Source: Sphingomonadales bacterium UBA2683 (GTDB lineage Bacteria; Pseudomonadota; Alphaproteobacteria; Sphingomonadales; Sphingomonadaceae). Taken from it: a stretch of 64,000 bases of DNA. Below are positions 34,434 to 44,278 of this stretch, one piece after another. The notes under the pieces were generated by a model. The model saw only the letters and a list, made by a program, of their open reading frames with translations. It searched no databases and had not been told where the DNA came from. The number at the start of each line of letters is the position of its first letter. Positions within the stretch are counted from its first letter, which is position 1. The stretch covers positions 359,085 through 423,084 of the forward strand of contig DELZ01000001.1 of NCBI GenBank assembly GCA_002354635.1. The letters run 5' to 3'. Made by a program: the position numbers and the translations under genes.

Positions 34434-35215
34434 AGCTGGACATCGCCCTCGTCGTCGCCTTCGTGGCGGGGGGCATATTTTTCGAAGGCGCCGTAAACCT
34501 CGTCCCAGCGCTCTTTCATGCGCACGACATTATAGGGGTGGCTGACCAGATAAAATTCACCGGCCTGCATCTGCTTGAATATGATCGCCGCAAATTCGTC
34601 GGTATCCATCGCCGCGTCCGCCTGCAGTTCGGACAGTTCCGACTTGACCCAGCCGGGAAGAATGAGGCCGAGCTGGATATTTTCCGGGGCCTCGCGGCGC
34701 AGCACGTCCATCAGGCCGAGCACGGCGTGCTTGCTGGAAACATAGGCACCGCCGCTTTTCGGCAGGGCGTTGAACAGGCTGTTTTCCGAGCCGACGGTGT
34801 AAATCGCGGAAGGCAGACCGTCGGCCTTGTAGCGCTTGCCGAAGGTCGAGATGCCGTGCCACACGCCCCAGAAATTGACGTCGTACAGGCGACGCGCCTC
34901 TGCCAGTTCCATGTCGATCACGCTCGCCCGCCCGCCGCCGACACCGGCATTGTTGATGATGATGTCGCCGCGGCCGTTTTCGGCCCAGGCGAAATCGGCC
35001 AGTTCATCCACCTCTTCCGGCTGGCGCACATCGCCGACAAAATATTTTGCGTCAATATCTTCCCCGGCGAGGGCTTCAACGGCTTCCTGCAGACGGTTTT
35101 CGCGCGGTTCGAACAGGATGATCCGGGCGCCCGCCCTGCCCAGTTGCCGGGCCAGCGCGAAGCCGATCCCGGTTGCGCCGCCGGTGATGACCGCCGTCTT
35201 GCCTGCAAAATCCAT
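34385..35215 (-). CDS. SDR family NAD(P)-dependent oxidoreductase
   Basis: 276-residue classical SDR. It shows TGGATGIGFALA at the N-terminus, NNAGVGGGRA in the middle, and the Tyr-Lys pair in YVSSKHAVLG. VGSENSLF supplies the catalytic Ser region. ATG at 35215 is preferred (AAGGAG six bases upstream). The substrate is unknown. It overlaps the DUF2256 gene, so the two form one transcript on the minus strand. Confidence 0.88.
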   Translation of the reverse strand: MDFAGKTAVITGGATGIGFALARQLGRAGARIILFEPRENRLQEAVEALAGEDIDAKYFVGDVRQPEEVDELADFAWAENGRGDIIINNAGVGGGRASVIDMELAEARRLYDVNFWGVWHGISTFGKRYKADGLPSAIYTVGSENSLFNALPKSGGAYVSSKHAVLGLMDVLRREAPENIQLGLILPGWVKSELSELQADAAMDTDEFAAIIFKQMQAGEFYLVSHPYNVVRMKERWDEVYGAFEKYAPRHEGDDEGDVQLWAERMRAERKTRRDD

Positions 35216-35295
35216 GTGCCGCTCCTTCGCCTCTGACTGGCAGATTGTTTTTCTGATCATATGACAATGGCAGCAAATGGGCCTATATTGAAGCC

Positions 35296-35565
35296 ATGTA
35301 TATTTTCATTATCTTTCTGTGTGGCATCGGCAACTTCGCGATGCACAAGGCGATGCTCGAGAGCAATCATCCGATCATCACCGAAGCGCGCGGCAATTTC
35401 CGCAGGATGCTGGGTCCCTACGGCAGCTATATACTGGAATTTTTCATGCTGGTCGCGGCGATGATTTTCGCCAATATGGGCATGCTCACCGCGGTGATAT
35501 TCTATTTCGTCTACACGCTCGCCAATTGCGCGGCCGCCTGGGTGCTCTTTTCAAACAAACATTAA
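35296..35565 (+). CDS. Small membrane protein, unknown function
   Basis: 89 residues with an N-terminal hydrophobic segment (YIFIIFLCGIGNFAM), a short soluble part (ESNHPIITEARGNFRRMLGP) and two further membrane stretches (YILEFFMLVAAMIFANMG, VIFYFVYTLANCAAAWVLF). Divergent from the SDR gene. No family recognised, but the regular topology and clean start support a real gene. Confidence 0.6.
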   Translation: MYIFIIFLCGIGNFAMHKAMLESNHPIITEARGNFRRMLGPYGSYILEFFMLVAAMIFANMGMLTAVIFYFVYTLANCAAAWVLFSNKH

Positions 35566-35704
35566 GATAGAACAGCTTACAGCGAATATCCCGCGAAGCA
35601 GTTCATCCGACCACAGATGTGGTTTGTCGAAAGCCGGTATCGGCTGCAACCAATCGGGCATAGCAGCGCCCCATCAGAAGCAAACGACGTCGGGGGAGAA
35701 TATC

Positions 35705-37801
35705 TTGCATCACAGAAAACGGATCTGGAGCGGCATTGCGACAGCGGCGATAATCGCCTCGACCCTGCTCCCCGTTGGAGCACTGGCGCAGACGGCAAAC
35801 CTGTCTTCCTTGCAGCCCCGCAGCGAAGACGGACGGCAGATTTATGAATCAGGCCAGTTTGCGCGTTTCAATCCGCGCACGGCGCTGGACATGGTCCGCC
35901 AGGTCCCCGGCTTTACCATCGACACCGGCGATGATGACGAGCGCGGTCTGGGCCAGGCCGACGAGAATGTCCTGATCAACGGTGCCCGCATTTCCGGCAA
36001 GAATATCGACGCCTTCACATTTCTGGGCCGGATTTCCGCTGGCAATGTCGTCCGGATCGAGATTGTCGACGGTGCGACGCTGAGCATCTCCGGCCTGTCC
36101 GGGCAAGTGCTCAATCTCGTCACCAACGCAAGCGAAGCAGGCGGCCTGCACGGCAATTTCAAATGGGAACCGCGATGGCGGCGGTCGGGCAACAACTGGC
36201 TGGCCGGCGAAGCATCGGTCAGCGGCAAGCTCGGTCAGGGCGATTTTACGCTTTCGCTTGAAAATGATGCTGCGCGTAATGGCGTTGAAGGTCCGGAACA
36301 GATCACCGACCGTTTCGGGGGCCTGCTGTTCGAGCGCGACGAGGTCGCCCGCTATCTTCAGGACCGGCCGAAAATCAGCGGCTCGTACAGCCGGACCAGC
36401 GAGGGTGGCGCGCTGTTCAATGCCAATGCCGCCTACCAGATGTTCCGGAAACGGGAAACCGTCGCCACGGACCGCACGCAGTTCGGCCAGCCGGATATTT
36501 TCGAGCTCTATTCCAGCAACGAAGACGAATGGAATACCGAATTCAGTGCGGATTATGCCTTTGATCTCGGCGGCGGGCGGCTGAAGCTTATCGGTCTGCA
36601 GCGCTTCGAACATAGTCCGGTCACCGATTTTTTCGGCCAGACATTTTTTGATGGCATCACCCCGCCCAACGGCAGCCGGTTCGACCGGATCACCGATGAA
36701 GGCGAGTCGATCCTGCGCGCCGAATATGGCTGGAAGACCGCTGGCGGCACCGACTGGGGCATCAGCGTCGAAGGCGCCTATAATTTCCTCGACAACGAAG
36801 GCAGGCTGGCGGTGCTCGATCCGCAGGGCGTATTCCAGCCGGTCGCGCTCACCAACGCCAACAGCAAGGTCACCGAATATCGCGGCGAGATCATCACCTC
36901 CTACGGACGGCCGCTGTCGGACAACGTGGCCCTGCAGGCAACACTCGGCGGTGAGTATAGCAAGATCAGCCAGACCGGCGCCAGAGGCGAGAGCCGGTCT
37001 TTCGTGCGGCCGAAAGGATCGGTCTCGCTGGCGTGGAAGCCCGAGCCCGGTCTCGATCTCAGCCTGAAAGTGGAGCGGTCGGTCGGCCAGCTCAATTTCT
37101 TCGATTTCGTGGAATCGGTCGATGTTTCGCAGAATACCGGCAATGCCGGCAATCCCGGACTGGTCCCGCCGCAAAGCTGGCGCGCGGAGCTGGAAACTAC
37201 GCGGAAGCTGGGGCCGTGGGGTTCCCTGACCGTCAATATCTATGGCGAGAAATTCAGTGACATCGTCGATTCCATTCCGATCACGGCGACCACCGAGGCA
37301 CGCGGCAATCTGGACAGCGCCACCAGCTACGGGGTGGAACTGGTGACCAGCATATTGTTCGATCCGATCGGATGGCGTGGCGCCAAGCTCGATTTTGAGG
37401 GCGAATTGCGCAAGAGCTCGCTGCGCGACCCCCTCACCGGGATCCACCGGCGCATCAACGACGACAAGATTTTCACTTATGAAGCCACCCTGCGTCACGA
37501 TATTCCCGGCAGTAACTGGGCCTGGGGCGCAGGGGTCGAGGATTTTCGCTATTCGAAATTTCTGCGGCTGGACCAGAGCACCCGCTTTCGCACCGGTGCG
37601 CCCTACAGCTGGATCTTTGTCGAGCACAAGGATGTGATGGGGCTAACCGTGCAGGCGAACCTTGGAAACTTATTGGGACGCAGCGAGAATTTTACGCGGA
37701 CGGTCTACGCCGACCGGCGCGACGGCCCGATCGCCTTTGTCGAAGATCGCAGCCGGCAATTTGGTCTGATCTACAGGCTCACCGTCAGCGGCAGTTTCTA
37801 G
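35705..37801 (+). CDS. TonB-dependent outer-membrane receptor
   Basis: 698 residues. The likely start is TTG at 35705, which has GGGGGAG about six bases upstream and gives the signal peptide HHRKRIWSGIATAAIIAST ending GALAQ. An ATG at 35624 gives an N-terminus that is not signal-like. The plug domain shows TALDMVRQVPGFTIDTGD, VLINGARISGKN and VVRIEIVDGATLSI. The barrel follows and ends RLTVSGSF with terminal Phe. The transported ligand is unknown. No regulator, TonB or transporter gene is adjacent. Confidence 0.85.
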   Translation: MHHRKRIWSGIATAAIIASTLLPVGALAQTANLSSLQPRSEDGRQIYESGQFARFNPRTALDMVRQVPGFTIDTGDDDERGLGQADENVLINGARISGKNIDAFTFLGRISAGNVVRIEIVDGATLSISGLSGQVLNLVTNASEAGGLHGNFKWEPRWRRSGNNWLAGEASVSGKLGQGDFTLSLENDAARNGVEGPEQITDRFGGLLFERDEVARYLQDRPKISGSYSRTSEGGALFNANAAYQMFRKRETVATDRTQFGQPDIFELYSSNEDEWNTEFSADYAFDLGGGRLKLIGLQRFEHSPVTDFFGQTFFDGITPPNGSRFDRITDEGESILRAEYGWKTAGGTDWGISVEGAYNFLDNEGRLAVLDPQGVFQPVALTNANSKVTEYRGEIITSYGRPLSDNVALQATLGGEYSKISQTGARGESRSFVRPKGSVSLAWKPEPGLDLSLKVERSVGQLNFFDFVESVDVSQNTGNAGNPGLVPPQSWRAELETTRKLGPWGSLTVNIYGEKFSDIVDSIPITATTEARGNLDSATSYGVELVTSILFDPIGWRGAKLDFEGELRKSSLRDPLTGIHRRINDDKIFTYEATLRHDIPGSNWAWGAGVEDFRYSKFLRLDQSTRFRTGAPYSWIFVEHKDVMGLTVQANLGNLLGRSENFTRTVYADRRDGPIAFVEDRSRQFGLIYRLTVSGSF

Positions 37802-37868
37802 GCGCACCGCGGTGGTGCGCAACCAAGCCGGATAGACTTTCACCGCGGGCATCCCTACATCCGCAGCC

Positions 37869-39677
37869 ATGCCACCCGATTATGCCACCGAGGGTCAGAT
37901 CGATCCTCCGATGATTCCCACGCTCAAGCGGTTCCTGCCCTATCTCTGGCCCAAGGGCGAGCCGGGCTTGCGGTTGCGAATCATCATCGCCGGGCTGCTG
38001 GTGCTGTGTGCCAAGGCGGCAATTCTGACCATGCCGTTCCTCTACAAGGCGGTGATCGATGGCATGTCCGATGATGCGCTCGGCACCGAACTGACGGTCT
38101 TGCTCGCGCTGGTGGCGGCCTACGGGGTGGCGCGGTTCGGGCAGGTATTGTTCGACAATATGCGCAACATCGTTTTCGAAAAGGTCGGCCAGGAAGCGGC
38201 GCGGCGGCTGGCGACCAATGTTTTCACCCATTTGCACAGCCTGTCGCTGCGGTTTCATCTCGGCCGCCGCACCGGCGAGGTTACCAAGGTCATCGAGCGG
38301 GGCACCAAGAGCATCGACGTGATGCTCTATTTCCTGCTGTTCAATATTGCGCCGACGGTCGTCGAGCTGGCCGCGGTGCTGATCATCTTCCAGATCAAGT
38401 TCGGTTTCGGCCTGGTCGCGGCGACGTCGGCGATGGTCGCGATCTACATCATCTTCACCCGCAAGGTGACCGACTGGCGCAACGCGCTCAGGGCGCGGAT
38501 GAACGACATGGACACGCGGGTGATCGGCCGGTCGGTCGATGCGCTGCTGAACTACGAGACGGTCAAATATTTTACCGCCGAACGCCGCGAAAGCGAGCGC
38601 TATGACAAGGCGATGCGGGACTGGGCCGATGCCGCGGTCAAGTCGGAAAACTCGCTCGGCCTGCTCAATATCGGCCAGTCGGTGATCACCAACCTGACGA
38701 TGATCGGGGCAATGGCGTTCAGCGTCTATGGCTGGAGCCAGGGCGATTTGACGGTCGGCGATCTGGTGCTGGTCAATGCGCTGCTGATGCAGCTGTTCCG
38801 GCCGCTCGACATGCTCGGCATGGTCTATCGCACGATCCGCCAGGGTCTGGTCGACATGGACGCGATGTTCAAGCTGATCGACACCGAACAGGAGATTGTC
38901 GACAAGCCGGGGGCGAAGCCGTTGCAGGTTTCCGATGGCACCGTCCGGTTCGAGAATGTCGTGTTCAACTATGACGATGACCGCAGGATCCTGCACGGGC
39001 TGGATTTCGAAGTGCCACCCGACGGGACGCTGGCCATCGTCGGGCCGTCCGGTGCCGGCAAGTCGACGATCGCGCGGCTATTGTTCCGTTTTTATGATCC
39101 GCAGGCCGGGCGCATCCTGATCGACGGACAGGATATTGCCGAAGTCACCCAGCACAGCCTGCGCGGTGCCATCGGCATCGTGCCGCAGGACAGCGTATTG
39201 TTCAACGACAGCATCGGCTATAATATCGGCTATGGCCGCGAGGGCGCCACCCAGGCGGAGATCGAGGAAGCGGCGCGCGGCGCGGCGCTCGACGGCTTTA
39301 TCGCCAAGCTACCCGACGGCTATGACACGCAGGTCGGCGAGCGCGGCCTGAAATTGTCCGGCGGCGAGAAGCAGCGCGTGGCCATTGCCCGTACCTTGCT
39401 GAAAAACCCGCCGATCCTGATCCTCGACGAAGCGACCTCGGCGCTGGACAGCCGCACCGAGGACGAGATCCAGGCGACGCTGGCGAAGATATCGGAACGC
39501 CGCACGACGCTGATTATCGCGCACCGGCTGTCGACGATCACCCATGCCGACGAGATCATCGTGCTGAGCGACGGCCGTATCGCCGAACGCGGCAGCCACC
39601 GGCAGTTGCTGGTCAAGCGCGGGCTCTATGCGGATATGTGGAAACGGCAGGCGGAGGACCAGCGGGAAAAGGTGTGA
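37869..39677 (+). CDS. Atm1-type ABC exporter, fused permease and ATPase
   Basis: 602 residues. A six-helix type 1 exporter membrane domain spans about residues 20-330. The ATPase has Walker A GPSGAGKS, Q-loop PQDSVLF, signature LSGGEKQ and Walker B ILILDEATSALD. Sequence style (YFTAERRESERYD, LYKAVIDGM, FEKVGQEAARRLA) matches the Atm1/HMT1 group that exports glutathione-linked persulfides or metals. No RBS is evident for the first ATG; ATG 37911 is an alternative. Located between the TonB receptor and recQ without obvious link. Confidence 0.88.
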   Translation: MPPDYATEGQIDPPMIPTLKRFLPYLWPKGEPGLRLRIIIAGLLVLCAKAAILTMPFLYKAVIDGMSDDALGTELTVLLALVAAYGVARFGQVLFDNMRNIVFEKVGQEAARRLATNVFTHLHSLSLRFHLGRRTGEVTKVIERGTKSIDVMLYFLLFNIAPTVVELAAVLIIFQIKFGFGLVAATSAMVAIYIIFTRKVTDWRNALRARMNDMDTRVIGRSVDALLNYETVKYFTAERRESERYDKAMRDWADAAVKSENSLGLLNIGQSVITNLTMIGAMAFSVYGWSQGDLTVGDLVLVNALLMQLFRPLDMLGMVYRTIRQGLVDMDAMFKLIDTEQEIVDKPGAKPLQVSDGTVRFENVVFNYDDDRRILHGLDFEVPPDGTLAIVGPSGAGKSTIARLLFRFYDPQAGRILIDGQDIAEVTQHSLRGAIGIVPQDSVLFNDSIGYNIGYGREGATQAEIEEAARGAALDGFIAKLPDGYDTQVGERGLKLSGGEKQRVAIARTLLKNPPILILDEATSALDSRTEDEIQATLAKISERRTTLIIAHRLSTITHADEIIVLSDGRIAERGSHRQLLVKRGLYADMWKRQAEDQREKV

Positions 39678-39756
39678 CCGCCCGTGCCAATTACAATTTC
39701 GGTCATTTCCGCTTTTGCGGTTTCGCATCCTGCCATGTCTGGCTAGGGAAAGATGC

Positions 39757-41547
39757 ATGACCGAAGCCCTTCTCCCCCTGCTCAAATCGACTTTCGGCTT
39801 CAGCAATTTTCGCGGCATGCAGGATGCGGTACTGCGGCGGGTGATGGCGAAGCAAAATACGCTTGCGGTCATGCCAACCGGTTCCGGCAAGTCGCTCTGC
39901 TACCAGTTGCCCGCCCTCGCCAATAAAGGCACAACGATCGTGATCTCGCCGCTGATCGCACTGATGCACGATCAGTTGCGCAGCGCCGAAGCGGTCGGCA
40001 TCCGCGCGGCCACCCTCACCTCTGCCGACGACAACCGTGCCGAAACAATTGCCCGCCTGAAGGCTGGCGAGCTGGATCTGCTTTACGCTGCGCCGGAACG
40101 CGCGTCGCAGCCGCATTTTCGCGAATTGCTGGAACAGGCCGATATTTCGCTGTTTGCCATTGATGAAGCGCATTGCGTCTCCGAATGGGGTCATGATTTC
40201 CGGCCCGACTATCGGCTGCTCCGTCCGCTGCTCGACCATTTCGGTGCGGTACCGCGGCTCGCGCTCACCGCCACCGCCGATGCGCATACGCGCGACGATA
40301 TTCTGGTGCAGCTGGGAATCGAGCAGGATGGTCTGATCCTCGCCGGATTTGACCGGCCCAATATCCGCTACAGCATCAGCCCGCGCGCCGGGCTGGCGCG
40401 GCAGATCGAAGATCTGGTCGAGCGCACGCCGGGGCCGGGTATAATCTATGCGCAGACGCGGGCAGCGACTGAGAAAATGGCCAGCAAGATCGCCAGCACC
40501 GGGCGCAGCGCCCGCGCCTATCACGCTGGTCTGCCACCGGAAGTGCGGCAGCAGAACCAGCATGATTTTGTCGCATCCGAGGATATGGTGATGGTCGCGA
40601 CGATCGCTTTCGGCATGGGCATCGACAAGCCGGATGTGCGCTTCGTCGCTCATGCCGGGCTGCCCAAGTCGATCGAGGCCTATTATCAGGAAACCGGTCG
40701 TGCGGGGCGTGACGGCGATCCGGCGGAAGCCCATATGTTCTGGGGCGCGGAAGATTTCGCCAAGGCGCGGCAGCGGCTGGGCGAGGTCGACCAGAGCCGG
40801 CTGGACAGCGAACGGACAAGGCTGGCGGCCCTCGGCGGGCTGGTCGAAACCGCCGGCTGCCGCCGCGCCGTGCTGCTGCGCCATTTTGGCGAACGCCCCC
40901 CCGAAACCTGCGGCAATTGCGACAATTGCCTGAATGCGCCGGAAACGCGCAATGTCACCGAACTGGCGCGCAAATTCCTGTCGGCCGTCTATCGCACCGG
41001 CCAGAGTTTCGGGGTGACCCATCTCGAGGCCGTGCTGACCGGGCGGCAGGAGGAGAAGATCCTGTCGCGCGGGCATGACAAGCTGTCGGTGTTCGACATT
41101 GTAGGCGAAGAGGAGGCGCCGCTGATCAAGGCAGTGTCCCGGTCGCTGCTGCTGCGCGACGCGCTGCGCAACACCGATCATGGCGGACTGATGTTCGGGC
41201 CCGAGGCGCGCAAGATCCTCAAGGGCGAGCAGGAAATTGCCATTGTCGAGCCGCCCAAGCGGGTCTCGCGCAAAGGGCGCGGCGGTGGTGCTTCGCCCAA
41301 TCCCTTTGGCGATCCGCTGTTCGAGGCGCTGCGCAAGAAACGCATGGAACTGGCGACGGAACTGGGGGTGCCGCCCTATGTCATCTTCCACGACAGCGTG
41401 CTGCGTGATATGACCGGCCTGAAACCGACCAGCCTGACGGCGCTCAGCGAACTGCCCGGCGTCGGTGCAGCGAAACTGGAGAAGCATGGCGACGCGTTTC
41501 TCGCGGTGATCCGCGAAGTGACCGAGGCGGAGCAGATGAATATATGA
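39757..41547 (+). CDS. recQ: ATP-dependent DNA helicase RecQ
   Basis: 596-residue 3'-5' DNA helicase of recombination and repair. Walker A is PTGSGKS at residues 40-46, motif II DEAHCVSEWGHDFRPDY, motif III ALTATADAHT, motif VI QETGRAGRDGDP. The zinc-binding Cys cluster TCGNCDNC is followed by the winged-helix (RQC) and a C-terminal HRDC-like domain ending near the stop (LPGVGAAKLEKHGD). ATG 39757 has AGGGAAAG upstream. The stop overlaps the next ATG. Confidence 0.96.
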   Translation: MTEALLPLLKSTFGFSNFRGMQDAVLRRVMAKQNTLAVMPTGSGKSLCYQLPALANKGTTIVISPLIALMHDQLRSAEAVGIRAATLTSADDNRAETIARLKAGELDLLYAAPERASQPHFRELLEQADISLFAIDEAHCVSEWGHDFRPDYRLLRPLLDHFGAVPRLALTATADAHTRDDILVQLGIEQDGLILAGFDRPNIRYSISPRAGLARQIEDLVERTPGPGIIYAQTRAATEKMASKIASTGRSARAYHAGLPPEVRQQNQHDFVASEDMVMVATIAFGMGIDKPDVRFVAHAGLPKSIEAYYQETGRAGRDGDPAEAHMFWGAEDFAKARQRLGEVDQSRLDSERTRLAALGGLVETAGCRRAVLLRHFGERPPETCGNCDNCLNAPETRNVTELARKFLSAVYRTGQSFGVTHLEAVLTGRQEEKILSRGHDKLSVFDIVGEEEAPLIKAVSRSLLLRDALRNTDHGGLMFGPEARKILKGEQEIAIVEPPKRVSRKGRGGGASPNPFGDPLFEALRKKRMELATELGVPPYVIFHDSVLRDMTGLKPTSLTALSELPGVGAAKLEKHGDAFLAVIREVTEAEQMNI

Positions 41548-42065
41548 AATTTTTCTTGGCAATCGTACCCATGGCCCTGATGGGCTGCAGCGCCGCCACG
41601 GCAAGCAACACAAATGTTCCGACAGAGGAGACCCAGAGCATGTTCCGGAAAATCAATGATAATATCAGCGTTTCGCCGCAAATCAGTCTGGACGATATTG
41701 CCGCTGCCAAGGCCGACGGGGTCACCCTGATCATCAACAACCGGCCGGATGGCGAGGATCCGTCGGCCCCGCAAAGCGCGGACATTGAAGCGGCAGCGCA
41801 CGATGCGGGCATGAAATATATCGCGATCCCGATCACCCACAGCGGCTTTTCCGGGCCGCAGGTCGATGCGATGATCGCCGCGCTTGCCGATGGCGACAAG
41901 ATCCTGGCCTATTGCCGCTCCGGCACCCGGTCGACGCTGCTCTGGTCGCTGGCACAGGCCAAGCAGGGCGTCGCGCCTGACGAAATCGCCCGGCTCGCGG
42001 GCAATGCCGGCTATGACATCACGCCGGTGCGCGCGATGGTCGATGCGCTGGCGGCGGGGAACTGA
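41544..42065 (+). CDS. DUF442/TIGR01244-type phosphatase-like protein (Blh family), exported lipoprotein
   Basis: 173 residues starting at ATG overlapping the recQ stop. The N-terminus MKFFLAIVPMALMGCSA has a lipobox with Cys at residue 15. The domain from residue 33 contains MFRKINDNISVSPQIS, TLIINNRPDGED and YCRSGTRSTLLW, the C-X5-R loop of tyrosine-phosphatase-like folds. Such proteins appear as the first domain of Blh hydrolases and sulfur-linked families. A lipidated form is unusual for this cytosolic type. ATG 41640 is a possible alternative start giving a soluble protein. Confidence 0.8.
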   Translation: MKFFLAIVPMALMGCSAATASNTNVPTEETQSMFRKINDNISVSPQISLDDIAAAKADGVTLIINNRPDGEDPSAPQSADIEAAAHDAGMKYIAIPITHSGFSGPQVDAMIAALADGDKILAYCRSGTRSTLLWSLAQAKQGVAPDEIARLAGNAGYDITPVRAMVDALAAGN

Positions 42066-42113
42066 TCGCGGCATCTGGACAGCCACTAACATTCGTGTAA
42101 ATAGTCGGTCATT

Positions 42114-43007
42114 ATGGAAAGCCTGCCATCCCCGACCGACTGGGCGGTCCCGTTCTTCATCATCACCGTCGCCATGGAATGGTGGTGGAGCCGCAAGAAC
42201 AGGAAAATCCGCTATGAAACCAAGGATGCGCTGACCTCGCTGGCGCTGGGGACGGGCAGCGTTGTCGCGGGCCTGCTGACCGGCGGGATCGTGTTCGCGC
42301 TGAGCCTGTGGGTCTATGAATATCGGTTGCTGGATATCGCGATCAGCTGGCCGAGTGCGCTGTGGATCGTACCACTGGCCTTCGTGCTGGACGATCTCGC
42401 CTATTACTGGTTCCACCGCACCGCGCACCAGGTCCGCTGGTTCTGGGCGGCGCATGTCATCCATCACAGCAGCCAGCATTATAATCTGACGACGGCACTG
42501 CGGCAGACCTGGACCGGCTTTTTTGCGCTCAGCTTCCTGTTCCGCCTGCCGCTGTTCCTGATCGGCTTTCCGCCGGCGCTGATCTTCTTTCTCGCCGGGC
42601 TCAACCTGATCTATCAATACTGGATCCACACCGAGGCGATCGACCGGATGCCGAAATGGTTCGAGGCGGTGATGAACACGCCGTCGCATCACCGCGTCCA
42701 TCATGCCACCAATGCGCGCTATCTCGACCGCAACTATGCCGGGGTTTTCATCGTCTGGGACAAGCTGTTCGGCAGCTATGAACCGGAGACGGACGAAGAG
42801 GAAATCCGCTATGGCATCATCAAGAATCTGAACAGTTACAACCTGTTCTGGGCGGCTTTTCACGAATGGATCGGCATTGCCAAGGATTTGTGGTCGGCGC
42901 CGTGGCGGCACAAGTGGAACTATCTGGTGAAGCCGCCGGGCTGGAGCCATGACGGCAGCCGCGAAAGCAGCGAGATGATCAAGCAGCGCTGGAAACAGGG
43001 GCTTTAG
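42114..43007 (+). CDS. Sterol desaturase/fatty acid hydroxylase family membrane protein
   Basis: 297 residues with four or more membrane helices and the di-iron His clusters of the family: HRTAH, HVIHHSSQHYN, HTEAIDRMP and HHRVHHATN. The enzyme would use O2 to hydroxylate or desaturate a lipid, carotenoid or hopanoid-related substrate in the inner membrane. The length is normal. It starts 48 bases after the DUF442 gene. Confidence 0.9.
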   Translation: MESLPSPTDWAVPFFIITVAMEWWWSRKNRKIRYETKDALTSLALGTGSVVAGLLTGGIVFALSLWVYEYRLLDIAISWPSALWIVPLAFVLDDLAYYWFHRTAHQVRWFWAAHVIHHSSQHYNLTTALRQTWTGFFALSFLFRLPLFLIGFPPALIFFLAGLNLIYQYWIHTEAIDRMPKWFEAVMNTPSHHRVHHATNARYLDRNYAGVFIVWDKLFGSYEPETDEEEIRYGIIKNLNSYNLFWAAFHEWIGIAKDLWSAPWRHKWNYLVKPPGWSHDGSRESSEMIKQRWKQGL

Positions 43008-43228
43008 GGCAGACTTCCCCCAGATTACATTTTTGTGACTATCCTTTGCCGCAAAAAACGGGCAAGCGCGATTCAGAGGGTCGAGGACCCCTCCAGTCGT
43101 GCATGATTCGCACGCGGGTCGCGCATTGGAATCCACTTGAAATTTTCAAAGGCACGCAGCCGCCATTCGCGCGCGCTGACCCATCGCAGCACCTGCTGCA
43201 CAGATGCTTTTTGCGCTGGATTCCGCTC

Positions 43229-44278
43229 ATGGACATGAGCGACGCCCGCGCTATTCATCATTTCGACCAGCAGCCATCCCGGTCCAGGATTGTGCCGACC
43301 AGCTGGATATTGGGTCTGCTGGCCGGCAGTCTGCTGATCGTCATTGCGATGATGGGCTGGGCCGATCTGGGCATGGATTTCCTGAAAGCGAGCAATGCCA
43401 AATATCTGCTGGCGCTGATGCTGCTGGCGGCAATCCGCTATGTCTTGCGGCATCAGTCAAGCGGATGGCAACGGGTTGCGCGCGACTTTTGCGAATATGT
43501 CGGATTGTTCCTGTTTATCAGCCTGCTCGGTGCCACCGCCACCTATCCCGCCGCCGCCGCGACCAGCGGCTTCGCCGATGCCGCCCTCGCCCGGATCGAC
43601 GCGATGCTGGGCTTTGACTGGATACGCTGGTATATGCTGGTGGTGGACAATCCCTGGCTGCAAACCGCCGGAAGCCTGGCCTATGCCAATATCTACATGT
43701 CACCGGTGCTGCTGCTCGGCGGGCTTGCGCTCAGCGGGGAACGCGCCCGCGCGCAGCTGTTCCTGGTCAGTTTCTGGCTGGCCGCGCTGATCACGATGCT
43801 CCTGTTTCTCGCCATGCCTGCGGTCGGGCCGCTGGCCTATGTGTGGCAGGGACCGATCCCCTATATGCCGACCAGCGCGCTCTATCAGGCCGAATTGCTG
43901 CCGCTACTCAGGGACAATATGCTGGGCGCGGTCGATCTGGGCGCGCTCCAGGGCCTGGTCTGCGCACCGAGTTTCCATACCGCGGCGGCCGTCATCTATA
44001 TCGCGATGGCCTGGCAATGCCGCTATCTGCGCTGGCCATTGCTGGTCATCAACGGCGCGATGCTGCTCTCCACCCCGGTTGAAGGCACCCATTATCTGGT
44101 CGACATGATTGGCGGCGCCATGGTCGGACTATTTGCACTGTGCACGGCCGGTGCAATACAATATAGCCTCCCCAAATTGCGACAAACGCAAAGATGGAGA
44201 GAGACAAGAATATGGCAGAATTTGACATCATCGTCATCGGCGGCGGTTCCGCCGGCAGTGCAGTCGCGGGACGGCTGA
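43229..44278 (+). CDS. PAP2-type phosphatase family membrane protein
   Basis: 349 residues from the ATG at 43229; the open frame extends to 43046 but its first 60 residues are not signal-like. About six membrane helices are predicted. The acid-phosphatase-like motifs are CAPSFHTAAAV and STPVEGTHYLVDMIGG, which supply the two catalytic His and the Asp. The family acts on lipid phosphates or, in the inositol-linked branch, transfers phosphodiesters. Start ATG 43235 is equally possible. Its 3' end overlaps the GMC gene by 67 bases. Confidence 0.75.
   Translation: MDMSDARAIHHFDQQPSRSRIVPTSWILGLLAGSLLIVIAMMGWADLGMDFLKASNAKYLLALMLLAAIRYVLRHQSSGWQRVARDFCEYVGLFLFISLLGATATYPAAAATSGFADAALARIDAMLGFDWIRWYMLVVDNPWLQTAGSLAYANIYMSPVLLLGGLALSGERARAQLFLVSFWLAALITMLLFLAMPAVGPLAYVWQGPIPYMPTSALYQAELLPLLRDNMLGAVDLGALQGLVCAPSFHTAAAVIYIAMAWQCRYLRWPLLVINGAMLLSTPVEGTHYLVDMIGGAMVGLFALCTAGAIQYSLPKLRQTQRWRETRIWQNLTSSSSAAVPPAVQSRDG

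Noticed and set aside
36000..37620. Long minus-strand ORF opposite the TonB receptor
   Set aside because: Antisense of a clear TonB-dependent receptor with signal peptide and terminal Phe.
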